A stretch of DNA of 10,892 nt from Microbacterium sp. (GTDB lineage: Bacteria > Actinomycetota > Actinomycetes > Actinomycetales > Microbacteriaceae): assembly GCA_031286555.1 (NCBI GenBank), contig JAITUD010000080.1, forward strand, positions 1-10,892. The letters run 5' to 3'. Under the pieces are notes generated by a model. The model searched no databases. It had not been told where the DNA came from and was given only the letters and a program-made list of their open reading frames with translations. The position numbers and the translations under genes are program-made. This document shows positions 1 to 7,315 of this stretch, piece after piece (the stretch's first letter is position 1; each line of letters begins with the position of its first letter).

Positions 1-1139
1 CGGCGCTGCTGGCCGCCCTTGTCGGCGTCCAGCGCCTCCTAGGCGCTCACCGGCAGCACGCCCCACTCGGCGGTGCGCTCGGCGATCACCTTCATCGCGG
101 CCTCGTGCACCGCACGGAACTTCACACCGGGACGGGCGGCGGCGAACGCGGCATCCTCCGCCTCGCGCACCGTCTCGTACACGCGGCGCTGCACCTCGGT
201 GAAGGTGCCCGACACCGGAAGGGTGCGGGTGATGTCGGCGGTGTAGAGACTGTCGGCCTCGACACCCGCATCGATCAGGATCAGGTCGCCGGGCAGGACG
301 GCGCCGTCGTTGCGGGTCCAGTGCAGGTAGCAGGCGTGCGGGCCGGAGGCTGCGATGGTGTCATAGCCCTCCCAGTTGCCGTCGTTGCGGGCGCGCTGGT
401 GGAAGACGCCCTCGACGATGCGCTCGCCACGAGGGTGCTCGATCGCGCGGGGCAGGTCGCGGATGACATCGTCGAAGCCGGATGCCGTGACGGCGACCGC
501 GTGCTTCATCTCGGCGATCTCGTACTCGTCCTTGATCAGACGCAGCTCCGAGACGAACTGGGTCAGCGCGGCGTCCTCGTCGACCACCAGGTCTGCATCG
601 CCGGCGGCGAAGCCGTCGAGGGGCGCGGTCGCGACGCCCAGGTCGGCGGCGACGCCGGCCAGCGACGGCCGCGGTCCGATCCAGAACTCGCCGATCGTGG
701 CATCCGAGTAGAACTCCGCGGTCGTTCGGTCGGCGCGCTCGCGGAAGTACAGCGTCACGTCGTGACCGTCTGCGGTCGGCTCGAAGACGAGCAGCGAGTC
801 CGGCTCGGAGTCGGCGGCCCACCCGGTCAGGTGCGCGAACGCGGAGTGCGCCCGGAACGGGTAGTCGGTGTCGTTGCTGCGCTGCTTCAGACCGCCTGCG
901 GGCACCACCAGACGCCGGCCCGGGAAAGCCTTCGAGACGGTGTCGCGGCGCGTCGCGGCGTAGGGCGCCTGCGCCCGCGGGGCGGGCAGCGACTCGGTGC
1001 GCTCGGCCCAGCCGGTCGAGATCGTGTCCAGGAAGCCCTGGGGGAACGGCTGACGCCGGTTGGTCTTCTCCTCGACGACGTCCGCGTCGGAGGTGTCGGC
1101 GATCGTGTCGCCGTCTGCGGGGGTGCTCATGTCTTCCAT
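1..1139 (-). pseudogene. Aminopeptidase P family protein (Xaa-Pro aminopeptidase, M24B), interrupted by an in-frame stop
   Basis: M24B metallopeptidases remove N-terminal residues that precede proline and act in the cytosol. The frame opens at ATG 1139 and gives 366 residues before TAG at 41-39. Residues 60-190 resemble the aminopeptidase P N-terminal domain. Residues 195-366 are the start of the pita-bread catalytic domain, with conserved histidines H268 and H273 and the first two metal ligands, D290 (LIDAG) and D302 (TADITRT). The other three ligands of the family (one His, two Glu) lie in the last ~110 residues, beyond the stop. After the stop the frame continues open to the window edge as E-A-L-D-A-D-K-G-G-Q-Q-R, which fits the run-up to the family's HGTSHHLG segment. 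I therefore read this as one gene with a nonsense codon. Full-length relatives are ~480-500 aa. The start at 1139 has AGGAG (1151-1147) seven nt upstream; ATG 1130 is an alternative. The gene lies 74 bp after the protease gene, with a hairpin between. Confidence 0.8.
39..41 (-). other. Premature amber codon in the aminopeptidase P gene
   Basis: The codon read on the minus strand at 41-39 is TAG, between GTG-AGC-GCC (V-S-A) and GAG-GCG-CTG (E-A-L). No frameshift is needed to rejoin the two halves. A single substitution from a sense codon such as GAG would account for it. A protein ending here would keep only two of the five metal ligands. Confidence 0.75.
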
Positions 1140-1158
1140 CCTCTCACTCCTGACAGCA

Positions 1159-1195
1159 CAGGACCCGGGCGGATCTGAGTCCTGCCCGGGTCCTG
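1159..1195 (-). terminator. Hairpin after the subtilase gene, probable terminator
   Basis: A perfect 12-bp stem is formed by 1159-1170 (CAGGACCCGGGC) and 1184-1195 (GCCCGGGTCCTG). The 13-nt loop can add three more pairs (GGA with TCC). It begins 18 nt after the protease stop codon and lies before the aminopeptidase gene. No T-tract follows, as is common for terminators in high-GC actinobacteria. It may stop or only dampen readthrough into the aminopeptidase gene. Confidence 0.65.
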
Positions 1196-1213
1196 CGCGA
1201 AGCGGCCGTCAGA

Positions 1214-2716
1214 TCACTGCACGGCCTTCAGAGCGTTCACGATGCCGGTGCCGTAGTAGCTGTTCTGCGCATCGGTGCCGACGCAGGCGGGGCCCTCGTC
1301 GTACTGCGGCGCCGAGCAGGCCGTCGGCGTCGCGTCCGCACGCAGCTTCTGCACCATCTGGGCCGGCGTCAGCTCGGGGTGCGCGGACTTCATCAGGGCG
1401 AGCACACCCGCGACGTGCGGCGAGGCCATCGACGTGCCGCTCATGTACGCCCAGCCGCCGCCGGGGACGGTCGACGCGATCTGAGAGCCGGGCGCGGCGA
1501 CGTCGATCTGGCCGAGGCCGCGGTTGGAGAAGTACGACAGCTGGCCGCTCTGGGTGAGCGACGAGACCGTCACCACACCGGGGAGCTGCGTCGGGATGTC
1601 CAGGCAGCCCTCGTTGATCGTGCGTGCCACGGGCTCGGGCGCATCGTTCGGGCTGCCCTCGTCGACCGTGTTGGTCGTGAGGTCGAGACCCGAGTTGCCG
1701 GCCGCGGCGGCGCTGACGACGCCCTTGTCCTCAGACCACTTGACAGCACGAGTCACGGCCTCCTTCACCGCCGCCTGGTCGGGCTGGTCGCCGCACCAGA
1801 ACTCGAACGGGTCGATGTAGTAGCTGTTGTTCGTGACATCCATCCCGCGCTGTCCGGCCCACATGAAGCCGCAGATCGCGTACTCCGGGTAGATGAACCC
1901 GTCGTCGTTGACGACCTTCACCGAGGCGACGCGCACGTTCGGCGCGACACCCACGATGCCGATCCCGTTGCGTGCCGCGGCGATGGTGCCCGCGACGTGC
2001 GTGCCGTGCGACGAGGTGGTCGGGTACCAGCCGCCCTCGGACTGGTCGGGCCGGCCTCCTGCCGTGCAGTTGACCGAGTCGGCGACGTCGATGTTGGCCT
2101 TCAGATCCGGATGCGTGGGATCGATGCCCGAGTCGAGCACGCCGACGAGCACGTTGCGGCTGCCATCGGTGACCAGGTTGGCCTCATCGGAGTGGATCAT
2201 CTTCATGTCCCACTGCAGCGACGTGTACTGCTCGGTGCCCGAGCCGGGGATCGGAGCCGACGGCTCGTCGCCGTTGACCGGCTTGTTCTTGCCCTGGTTC
2301 CAGCCGGAGGATCCGGGGCCCCACGGCACACCGGGGCCGCTGACCTTGTCCTTGACCTCGGCGGTGCGGGTCGCGCCGACCGAGGTGACGACGTTCTTGC
2401 CGGTGACCTTGATGCTGTCGCGGAACGCCGCGCGATCGGACTGAGCCACGATCACGCCGATCTGCGGCCAGCTCTGCACGACGACGCCACCCGCGTCAGT
2501 GACGGCCTTCTCGGCCTTGCGGGTCTGGCCGGGGTTGGCCTGTGCGGTGTTGACCACGTAGCTCATCACGGTGCCGTCCGGCGGATTGACCGGAACGGGT
2601 GTCGAGGCCTCGGAAGTGCCGGCGGTGGCACTGAGCCCGCCCGCGAGGACGAGCCCGAGGGCAGCGGCGGTGCCGACGATGCTGCGCACCGTCCGGCGTC
2701 GGGAATGGAGAGTCAT
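1214..2716 (-). CDS. Secreted S8 family serine peptidase (subtilisin-like)
   Basis: Extracellular endopeptidase of 500 aa. Residues 1-32 form a Sec-type signal peptide, with arginines at 6-8, a hydrophobic core at about 13-27 and an Ala-rich end. Residues 48-118 look like an inhibitory prodomain. Residues 126-160 are a Gly/Pro-rich linker, and the peptidase domain runs from about 165 to the end. The full triad is visible: D195 (VLDSGID), H237 (SSHGTHVAGT) and S429 (GTSMASPHVAG), with the oxyanion-hole N341 (AAAGNSG). Six cysteines (217, 282, 308, 371, 467, 478) could form three disulfides, which suits a secreted enzyme. There is no C-terminal domain or wall anchor, so release into the medium is likely. 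The start has GAAAGG five nt upstream. The gene stands between hairpins in both flanking gaps, 63 bp after the EEP gene. Its natural substrate cannot be told from the sequence. Confidence 0.95.
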   Translation of the reverse strand: MTLHSRRRTVRSIVGTAAALGLVLAGGLSATAGTSEASTPVPVNPPDGTVMSYVVNTAQANPGQTRKAEKAVTDAGGVVVQSWPQIGVIVAQSDRAAFRDSIKVTGKNVVTSVGATRTAEVKDKVSGPGVPWGPGSSGWNQGKNKPVNGDEPSAPIPGSGTEQYTSLQWDMKMIHSDEANLVTDGSRNVLVGVLDSGIDPTHPDLKANIDVADSVNCTAGGRPDQSEGGWYPTTSSHGTHVAGTIAAARNGIGIVGVAPNVRVASVKVVNDDGFIYPEYAICGFMWAGQRGMDVTNNSYYIDPFEFWCGDQPDQAAVKEAVTRAVKWSEDKGVVSAAAAGNSGLDLTTNTVDEGSPNDAPEPVARTINEGCLDIPTQLPGVVTVSSLTQSGQLSYFSNRGLGQIDVAAPGSQIASTVPGGGWAYMSGTSMASPHVAGVLALMKSAHPELTPAQMVQKLRADATPTACSAPQYDEGPACVGTDAQNSYYGTGIVNALKAVQ

Positions 2717-2721
2717 GACGG

Positions 2722-2727
2722 CCTTTC
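2722..2727 (-). promoter_or_regulatory. Ribosome binding site of the subtilase gene
   Basis: GAAAGG on the minus strand lies 5 nt before ATG 2716. No TANNNT box sits 6-7 nt before this start, unlike the EEP, PHP, DUF817, ferritin-like and AdnA genes, so this mRNA probably has a leader or is read through from the EEP gene. Confidence 0.5.
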
Positions 2728-2739
2728 ATCATTGGAAGA

Positions 2740-2772
2740 CCGGCTTCTGCCGGGAGGGCTGGTGGCCCTCCC
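2740..2772 (-). terminator. Two overlapping hairpins after the EEP gene, probable terminator or attenuator
   Basis: The larger stem pairs 2752-2759 (GGGAGGGC) with 2765-2772 (GCCCTCCC) around a 5-nt loop. A second one pairs 2740-2744 (CCGGC) with 2749-2753 (GCCGG) around 4 nt, followed on the minus strand by TCTTCC. The two share bases 2752-2753, so they compete. They fill most of the 63-bp gap between the EEP stop and the protease start. Confidence 0.55.
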
Positions 2773-2779
2773 AGCCTTT

Positions 2780-3802
2780 CTAGCGTGTGGGGTCGAGTTG
2801 CGCCACCAACGCGCGGTGATCCGATCCCGCGGCGTCGTCGATGACGAGCGATCCGGTGGGAGTCCAGTTCGCGCTCGCCATGATGTGGTCGATGGGCGCC
2901 GACAGCAGGCCGGGGATGTTGCTCGGCCAAGTGCCCCACATGCCGGTGCCGGTGCGGGTGGCGACATCCTGGCAGCGGCCCATGTCGCCGCCGTCGACCC
3001 CGAGCCGGGCCATGTGGTCGATCGTCGCGTTGAACTCGCCGGCGAGGATGAAGTCGCCCTTCGGGCACTGGTCAGCGATCCACTGCAGGTCGGTCCGCCA
3101 CCGCTCCATCGCATTCTGGCGGGGTGCGACGGCGTGCACGGCGACCACGGTCGGCCCGTGCCCGTCGACGGGCATGGCGACGACGCTCGGCACCGACTTC
3201 GTGTTGCTCGAGCCGTCGCTGGACGACTTGATCACGGAGTAGTCACCGAGCTTCGGTGAGATCAGCACGGTGGTCTGCCAGGCCTGCGGTCCGTTCTTCA
3301 CGTCGGGGCGGATGTTGACGTTGTGCACCCACATCGGCCGGCCGCTCTCACGCATCAGCACGGCGATCCGCTCTCCGACGCCGTCCGCCGTCTCGGGCAG
3401 GGTGACGATGTCGGCCTTCTGGGCGACGGCCTCACGCGCGATCGTGTCGGCGGATGCCGCTTCGCCGCGGGTGTTCCAGGTCATCACGCGCACGCTGTTC
3501 TCGGTCTTCGCCGGCAGTGAGCCCTCTGAGACGCCGCGGAAGCCGCCGATCACGCCGATCGCGCCCCCGGCGAGGATCGAGATCACGAGCAGAGATGCCG
3601 CGAAGCCGCGCAGCGGCCGGGCGATCATGAGCAGCAGGGAGAGCAGGCCGACGGCGGCGAACGCGATCAGCAGCACGCCGCGGGATGCCACCAGCTGGGC
3701 GAACGGGAAGGTCTGCTCGAGCCGGAAGAACTGCGGCCATACGACGACGGCCGCGGTGATCGCGTAGAGCACGGTCAGCAGCAGACCAAGGAGTCGGAAC
3801 AT
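2780..3802 (-). CDS. Membrane-anchored endonuclease/exonuclease/phosphatase (EEP) family protein
   Basis: Metal-dependent phosphoesterase fold of 340 aa; the substrate is unknown (DNA, lipid or nucleotide phosphodiesters are all possible in this family). Three hydrophobic segments at about 3-23, 40-60 and 68-88 place the N-terminus in the membrane. The EEP domain follows from 103 to the end and is probably on the outer face. Visible motifs are VMTWN (N110), TLPE (E137), VVAVHA (H223), GEFN (E256, N258), APIDH (D305, H306) and GSDHRA (D328, H329). The usual GDFN motif is GEFN here, an Asp-to-Glu change at a metal/catalytic position, while the rest of the active site is intact. The start ATG 3802 is supported by a -10 box that would give a leaderless mRNA. 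It is divergent from the PHP gene. The similar actinobacterial proteins I recall have the same helices-plus-EEP layout. Confidence 0.9.
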   Translation of the reverse strand: MFRLLGLLLTVLYAITAAVVVWPQFFRLEQTFPFAQLVASRGVLLIAFAAVGLLSLLLMIARPLRGFAASLLVISILAGGAIGVIGGFRGVSEGSLPAKTENSVRVMTWNTRGEAASADTIAREAVAQKADIVTLPETADGVGERIAVLMRESGRPMWVHNVNIRPDVKNGPQAWQTTVLISPKLGDYSVIKSSSDGSSNTKSVPSVVAMPVDGHGPTVVAVHAVAPRQNAMERWRTDLQWIADQCPKGDFILAGEFNATIDHMARLGVDGGDMGRCQDVATRTGTGMWGTWPSNIPGLLSAPIDHIMASANWTPTGSLVIDDAAGSDHRALVAQLDPTR

Positions 3803-3815
3803 CCCCTCGAGCCTA
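3803..3815 (-). promoter_or_regulatory. Leaderless-type promoter of the EEP gene
   Basis: On the minus strand TAGGCT (3815-3810) is followed by 7 nt (CGAGGGG) and then ATG 3802. This fits a TANNNT -10 box with transcription beginning at or beside the A of the start codon. No good -35 match is visible. Confidence 0.6.
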
Positions 3816-3855
3816 GGGGACGCGGTCTGTGACGCCCCTGACCGCAGCTGGTGAG

Positions 3856-3867
3856 TACGCTCGGAGG
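3856..3867 (+). promoter_or_regulatory. Leaderless-type promoter of the PHP gene
   Basis: TACGCT (3856-3861) is followed by 6 nt and ATG 3868. The GGAGG at 3863-3867 touches the start codon, too close to act as a Shine-Dalgarno site, so it argues for ATG 3868 being the first base of the mRNA rather than for initiation guided by that site. The divergent EEP -10 box lies about 40 bp to the left. Confidence 0.6.
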
Positions 3868-4743
3868 ATGACCACCGGCGCCCCGCAGTTCGCAGGTCCT
3901 GGCGACCTGCATCTGCACTCGAACCACTCCGACGGCACCGAGACTCCGGCCGAGGTGGTCCGCCAGGCGCACGCGCACGGGCTGCGGACGGTCGCCCTGA
4001 CCGATCACGATCGCACCACGGGGTGGGACGAGGCCGGCGACGCGGCCGCCGGGCTGGGCATGACCTTCATCCCCGGCATGGAATTCTCGTCGAAGCACGA
4101 GTGGCGCAGTGTGCACGTGCTCGGCTATCTGTTCGACCCGACCGACGCCGCGCTCGTCGCCGAGACCGACCGCATCCGCGACGACCGGATCGGCCGCGCC
4201 GAGCGGATCGTGCGGAACATCTCCCGCGACTACGCCCTGGACTGGGACGACGTGCTCGCGCAGACTGCGGGGGATGCCACGATCGGACGCCCGCACATCG
4301 CCGACGCGCTGATCGCGCGCGGCATCGTCGCCGACCGCGGGGAGGCCTTCGACGGCATCCTGCATCCGCGCGCCGGATACTACGAGCCGCACTACGCGCC
4401 CGACCCGCTCACGGCCGTCCGCCTGATCACGGATGCCGGGGGAGCGGCGATCATCGCCCACCCCGCGACCGCGGGGCGCGACCGCATGATGCCCGTCGCA
4501 TTCATCGAGCGACTGATCGACGCCGGCCTCGCCGGATTCGAGATCGAGCACCGCGAGAACACCGAAGAGGGCAAGCGGATGCTGCGCGACATCGCCGCGA
4601 AGCACGACCTGATCGTCACCGGCTCGAGCGACTATCACGGCGCGGGCAAGCCCAACCGGCCCGGTGAGAACACCACCGACGAGGCCATGATCGCCCGGTT
4701 GATCGCCCGCGGCACCGGCTCGGCGCCGCGGTACCCGCACTGA
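3868..4743 (+). CDS. PHP domain phosphoesterase (YciV/RNase AM-like)
   Basis: Predicted cytosolic trinuclear-metal phosphoesterase of 291 aa, close to the ~293 aa of E. coli YciV (RNase AM). That group hydrolyses short RNAs from the 5' end and 3',5'-bisphosphonucleotides. The metal-ligand pattern is complete: D-L-H15-L-H17...D22 at the N-terminus, L-T-D-H47-D, E72 (GMEFS), H83 (VHVLGY), H143 (GRPH), H198 (IAHP), and D255/H257 (SDYH). An insert between about 90 and 180 with the R-P-H motif matches the YciV layout rather than DNA polymerase or histidinol phosphatase PHP domains. An upstream in-frame ATG at 3829 would add 13 residues (MTPLTAAGEYARR), but it lies across the promoter, so 3868 is preferred. 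DUF817 follows after 38 bp with its own promoter. The exact substrate is inferred only from the family. Confidence 0.88.
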   Translation: MTTGAPQFAGPGDLHLHSNHSDGTETPAEVVRQAHAHGLRTVALTDHDRTTGWDEAGDAAAGLGMTFIPGMEFSSKHEWRSVHVLGYLFDPTDAALVAETDRIRDDRIGRAERIVRNISRDYALDWDDVLAQTAGDATIGRPHIADALIARGIVADRGEAFDGILHPRAGYYEPHYAPDPLTAVRLITDAGGAAIIAHPATAGRDRMMPVAFIERLIDAGLAGFEIEHRENTEEGKRMLRDIAAKHDLIVTGSSDYHGAGKPNRPGENTTDEAMIARLIARGTGSAPRYPH

Positions 4744-4769
4744 CCCAGGATTCCTCCATCCGCCGTCGG

Positions 4770-4781
4770 TAACCTCCTTCC
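4770..4781 (+). promoter_or_regulatory. Leaderless-type promoter of the DUF817 gene
   Basis: TAACCT (4770-4775), then 6 nt (CCTTCC), then ATG 4782. There is no purine-rich Shine-Dalgarno sequence in front of this start, which supports leaderless translation. It lies in the 38-bp gap after the PHP stop codon, so DUF817 can be transcribed separately from PHP. Confidence 0.6.
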
Positions 4782-5681
4782 ATGCAGCGGGGCACCTCTC
4801 TCGAACGCCGGATCGACGTCGTCGCGAGACGTGTGCTGCAGGGAGCCCCGCATCGCGGCATCCGCGCGGGGATGATCGAGTTGGCCGTGTTCCTGCTCAA
4901 GCAGGCCTGGGCATGCATCTTCGGGGCCTCGCTGCTCGTGCTGATCATCGCCGCGCGGCTCTGGTATCCCGAGGACGCGCTGCTCGCACGCAACGACGCC
5001 CTGACGATCGCCGCCGTGCTCATCCAGGTCGTGATGATCGCCTTCCGGCTCGAGACCGGCCGCGAACTGTGGGTGATCGTGATCTTCCACATCACCGGCA
5101 CCGTCATGGAGCTGTTCAAGACGGATGTCGGGTCGTGGGAGTATGCGGCGGGTGGCTACCTGCATCTGGGGGCGGTGCCGTTGTTCAGCGGGTTCATGTA
5201 CGGCGCGGTCGGGTCGTACATGGTCCGCGTGCACCGGCTGTTCGACCTCGGCTTCACCCGCTACCCGCGGCGCTGGATGACGGTCGTGCTCGCGGCCGCG
5301 ATCTACGCGAACTTCTTCACGCACCACTTCTGGATCGATCTGCGCTGGGTGCTGATCGCCGCCGTCGTGGTGCTCTGGTTCCCGACGATGATGTACGCCC
5401 GCTCCTGGCGGGTCACGATTCGGCTGCCGCTGATCGCCGTGTTCGCCGGAGTCGCGCTCTTCATCTACGCGGCCGAGAACATCGGCACCTGGGCCGGTGC
5501 CTGGTCGTACCCGAATCAGGCCGGCGGGTGGGAGCTCGTGTCGCCGAGCAAGCTCACCTCGTGGTTCCTGCTGATGATCATCTCGGTGGTGCTGGTCACC
5601 CTGGTCTACCCTCCGCGGGCGCCCGAGCATGCGGCCGCGCAGCGGGCCCGGAACGAGGAGACGCCCTCAGCCGTGGGCTGA
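4782..5681 (+). CDS. DUF817 family integral membrane protein
   Basis: A polytopic membrane protein of 299 aa with about eight hydrophobic segments (roughly 33-59, 74-90, 96-110, 127-148, 165-182, 187-205, 213-233, 258-276). The function of the DUF817 family is not known to me. Recognition rests on conserved blocks: E-L-W-V-I...FH..GT.MELFKT..GSWEY (95-121), LFSGFMYGAVGSY (134-146), NFFTHHFWIDLR (177-188) and AEN.GTW.GAW.YP.Q (231-246). Conserved His, Glu and Asp in or near the membrane (H103, E110, H181, H182, D186, E232) could bind a metal or cofactor, but that is speculation. The basic first 30 residues are supported as coding by the promoter placed for ATG 4782. An internal ATG at 4872 (MIELAVFLLK) is the alternative start. 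The stop codon lies inside the terminator stem. Confidence 0.88.
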   Translation: MQRGTSLERRIDVVARRVLQGAPHRGIRAGMIELAVFLLKQAWACIFGASLLVLIIAARLWYPEDALLARNDALTIAAVLIQVVMIAFRLETGRELWVIVIFHITGTVMELFKTDVGSWEYAAGGYLHLGAVPLFSGFMYGAVGSYMVRVHRLFDLGFTRYPRRWMTVVLAAAIYANFFTHHFWIDLRWVLIAAVVVLWFPTMMYARSWRVTIRLPLIAVFAGVALFIYAAENIGTWAGAWSYPNQAGGWELVSPSKLTSWFLLMIISVVLVTLVYPPRAPEHAAAQRARNEETPSAVG

Positions 5682-5688
5682 GGGCGTC
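5660..5688. terminator. Bidirectional terminator between DUF817 and the DEAD-box helicase
   Basis: A perfect 13-bp stem with a 3-nt loop: GACGCCCTCAGCC (5660-5672), GTG, GGCTGAGGGCGTC (5676-5688). The DUF817 stop TGA (5679-5681) is part of the right arm. The convergent helicase gene ends at 5707. There is no T-tract on either side, so strength must come from the stem alone. Confidence 0.8.
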
Positions 5689-5706
5689 CCGTCGAGATCT
5701 GCGGTG

Positions 5707-7227
5707 TCAGGCGCCGGTGGGCGCTGCACCGCCGGAACGGCGGCGGCGGCGCCGACGCTGCGGGGCGGGCTTGCCGTCGTGGTGCTCCGTGGTGGTGTCG
5801 CCGTCGTGAGTGCCGGCGCCCTCGGCGTCGCGGGCCGCAGCATCCGCCGCGGCGGGCGCTGCTTCGGCGGCATCCGTGCCCTCTGCGAAGGTCGAGCCGA
5901 CCGGCTCAGTGGCCCGGCGACGGCGGCGACGGCGCTTCGTGGTGCCCTCGCTGGTGCCCTCGGCGGCAGCTTCCGCCGCCTTCTGCGGCTGACGCTGCTT
6001 GCGCTCGCCGGCCGGCTTCTCGGCCTTCGGGGCGGTGACGAGACGGCCCTTGGTGCCGGCGGGGATGTTCAGGTCCTCGTAGAGGTGCGGGCTCGACGAG
6101 TAGGTCTCGACGGGCTCGGGCTGCCCGAACTCGAGGGCGCGGTTGATGAGGGCCCACTTGTGCAGGTCCTCCCAGTCGACGAACGTGACCGCGATGCCGG
6201 TCTTGCCGGCGCGGCCGGTGCGGCCGGCACGGTGCAGGTACGTCTTCTCCTCATCCGGGATCGTGTGGTTGATCACGTGCGTGACGTCGTCGACGTCGAT
6301 GCCTCGGGCGGCGACGTCGGTCGCGACCATGACGTCCTTCTTGCCGGCCTTGAACGCGGCCATCGAGCGCTCGCGCTGGTCCTGACCCATGTCACCGTGC
6401 ACGGCGGCGGCGTTGAAGCCGCGGTCGTTCAGCTCGTCGACCAGCTTCTGCGCCGCGCGCTTGGTGCGCGTGAAGATCACGGTCTTGCCGCGGCCCTCGG
6501 CCTGCAGGATGCGGGCGATGACCTCGTCCTTGTCCAGCGCGTGCGCGCGGTAGACGAGGTGCTTGATGTTCTTCTGCGTGAGTCCCTCGTCGGGGTCGTT
6601 CGCGCGGATGTGGATCGGGTTGGTCATGAACCGGCGCGCGAGGGCGACGATCGGGCCGGGCATCGTGGCCGAGAACAGCTGCGTGTGCCGGGTCGCGGGG
6701 ACCTTCTGGAAGATCTTCTCGATGTCGGCGAGGAAGCCGAGGTCGAGCATCTTGTCGGCCTCGTCGAGCACCACCTCGGTGGCGTTCGACAGGTCGAGCA
6801 GACGCTGACCGGCGAGGTCGATCAGACGGCCGGGGGTGCCGACGACGATCTGCGCGCCGGCCTTGAGCTGCTCGATCTGACCCTCGTAGGCCTTGCCGCC
6901 GTAGATGGCGACGACGCTCGTGGAGCGGCCGGAGGTCAGCAGGTCCATGTCCTCGTATACCTGCACGGCGAGCTCACGGGTCGGCACCACGATGAGTGCC
7001 TTGACTCCGGGCTCGGGGTCGAGGCCCAGGCGCTGCACCACGGGGATGCCGAAGCCGAAGGTCTTGCCGGTGCCGGTCTTGGCCTGGCCGATGATGTCCT
7101 GGCCGGGAAGGCCGAGGGGGATGGTCTGCTCCTGGATCGGGAACGCATCGACGATGCCCTTGGCAGCGAGTGCGTCGACGATGTCCTGATCGATGCCGAG
7201 ATCGGCGAAAGAAGTCACGATATGCAT
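5707..7227 (-). CDS. DEAD-box ATP-dependent RNA helicase (RhlE-like)
   Basis: RNA-dependent ATPase that remodels RNA duplexes and RNPs, acting in mRNA decay or ribosome assembly; 506 aa. All motifs are present: Q motif (F7, then F-P-I-Q around 29-32), I AKTGTGKT (49-56), Ia PTREL (82-86), GG (110-111), Ib TPGR (131-134), II DEAD (155-158), III SAT (186-188), IV VIFTRTKR (250-257), V ATDVAARGID (302-311) and VI HRAGRTGRAG (332-341). The tail after about 400 is low complexity, with runs of seven Arg at 432-438 and 491-497 separated by an Ala/Glu/Asp-rich stretch. Such tails usually bind RNA without sequence preference. The start ATG 7227 has only a weak GGACAGG upstream. A leader of about 110 nt with a hairpin is predicted. 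It resembles mycobacterial RhlE in domain layout and neighbourhood; I do not assign the symbol firmly. Confidence 0.95.
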   Translation of the reverse strand: MHIVTSFADLGIDQDIVDALAAKGIVDAFPIQEQTIPLGLPGQDIIGQAKTGTGKTFGFGIPVVQRLGLDPEPGVKALIVVPTRELAVQVYEDMDLLTSGRSTSVVAIYGGKAYEGQIEQLKAGAQIVVGTPGRLIDLAGQRLLDLSNATEVVLDEADKMLDLGFLADIEKIFQKVPATRHTQLFSATMPGPIVALARRFMTNPIHIRANDPDEGLTQKNIKHLVYRAHALDKDEVIARILQAEGRGKTVIFTRTKRAAQKLVDELNDRGFNAAAVHGDMGQDQRERSMAAFKAGKKDVMVATDVAARGIDVDDVTHVINHTIPDEEKTYLHRAGRTGRAGKTGIAVTFVDWEDLHKWALINRALEFGQPEPVETYSSSPHLYEDLNIPAGTKGRLVTAPKAEKPAGERKQRQPQKAAEAAAEGTSEGTTKRRRRRRRATEPVGSTFAEGTDAAEAAPAAADAAARDAEGAGTHDGDTTTEHHDGKPAPQRRRRRRRSGGAAPTGA

Positions 7228-7315
7228 TGCCTGTCCGGCGATCGCGCTGTGCTTCGTCGCACCCCGGGAGTCGCCTCGTTAACGGATCCACGCCGTCTCT
7301 GATCTCAGGCGCGGG

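Noticed and set aside
105..1178. Open plus-strand frame of 357 codons over the broken aminopeptidase gene
   Set aside because: Considered because the opposite gene is interrupted, but the product has antisense composition and no recognisable domain, while the minus frame clearly encodes an M24B peptidase.
1379..3259. Open plus-strand frame of 626 codons
   Set aside because: It runs antisense across the subtilase and EEP genes, including their gap and stop codons. Low-complexity Arg/Val/Asp composition typical of antisense frames in high-GC DNA.
3829..3867. Longer PHP protein beginning at ATG 3829
   Set aside because: The extra 13 residues span the -10 box TACGCT and are not needed by the fold, which starts right after ATG 3868.
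3775..4740. Open minus-strand frame of 321 codons
   Set aside because: Antisense to the PHP gene, whose metal ligands are complete on the plus strand.
5629..7302. Open plus-strand frame of 557 codons
   Set aside because: Antisense to the DEAD-box helicase, whose motifs are complete on the minus strand.
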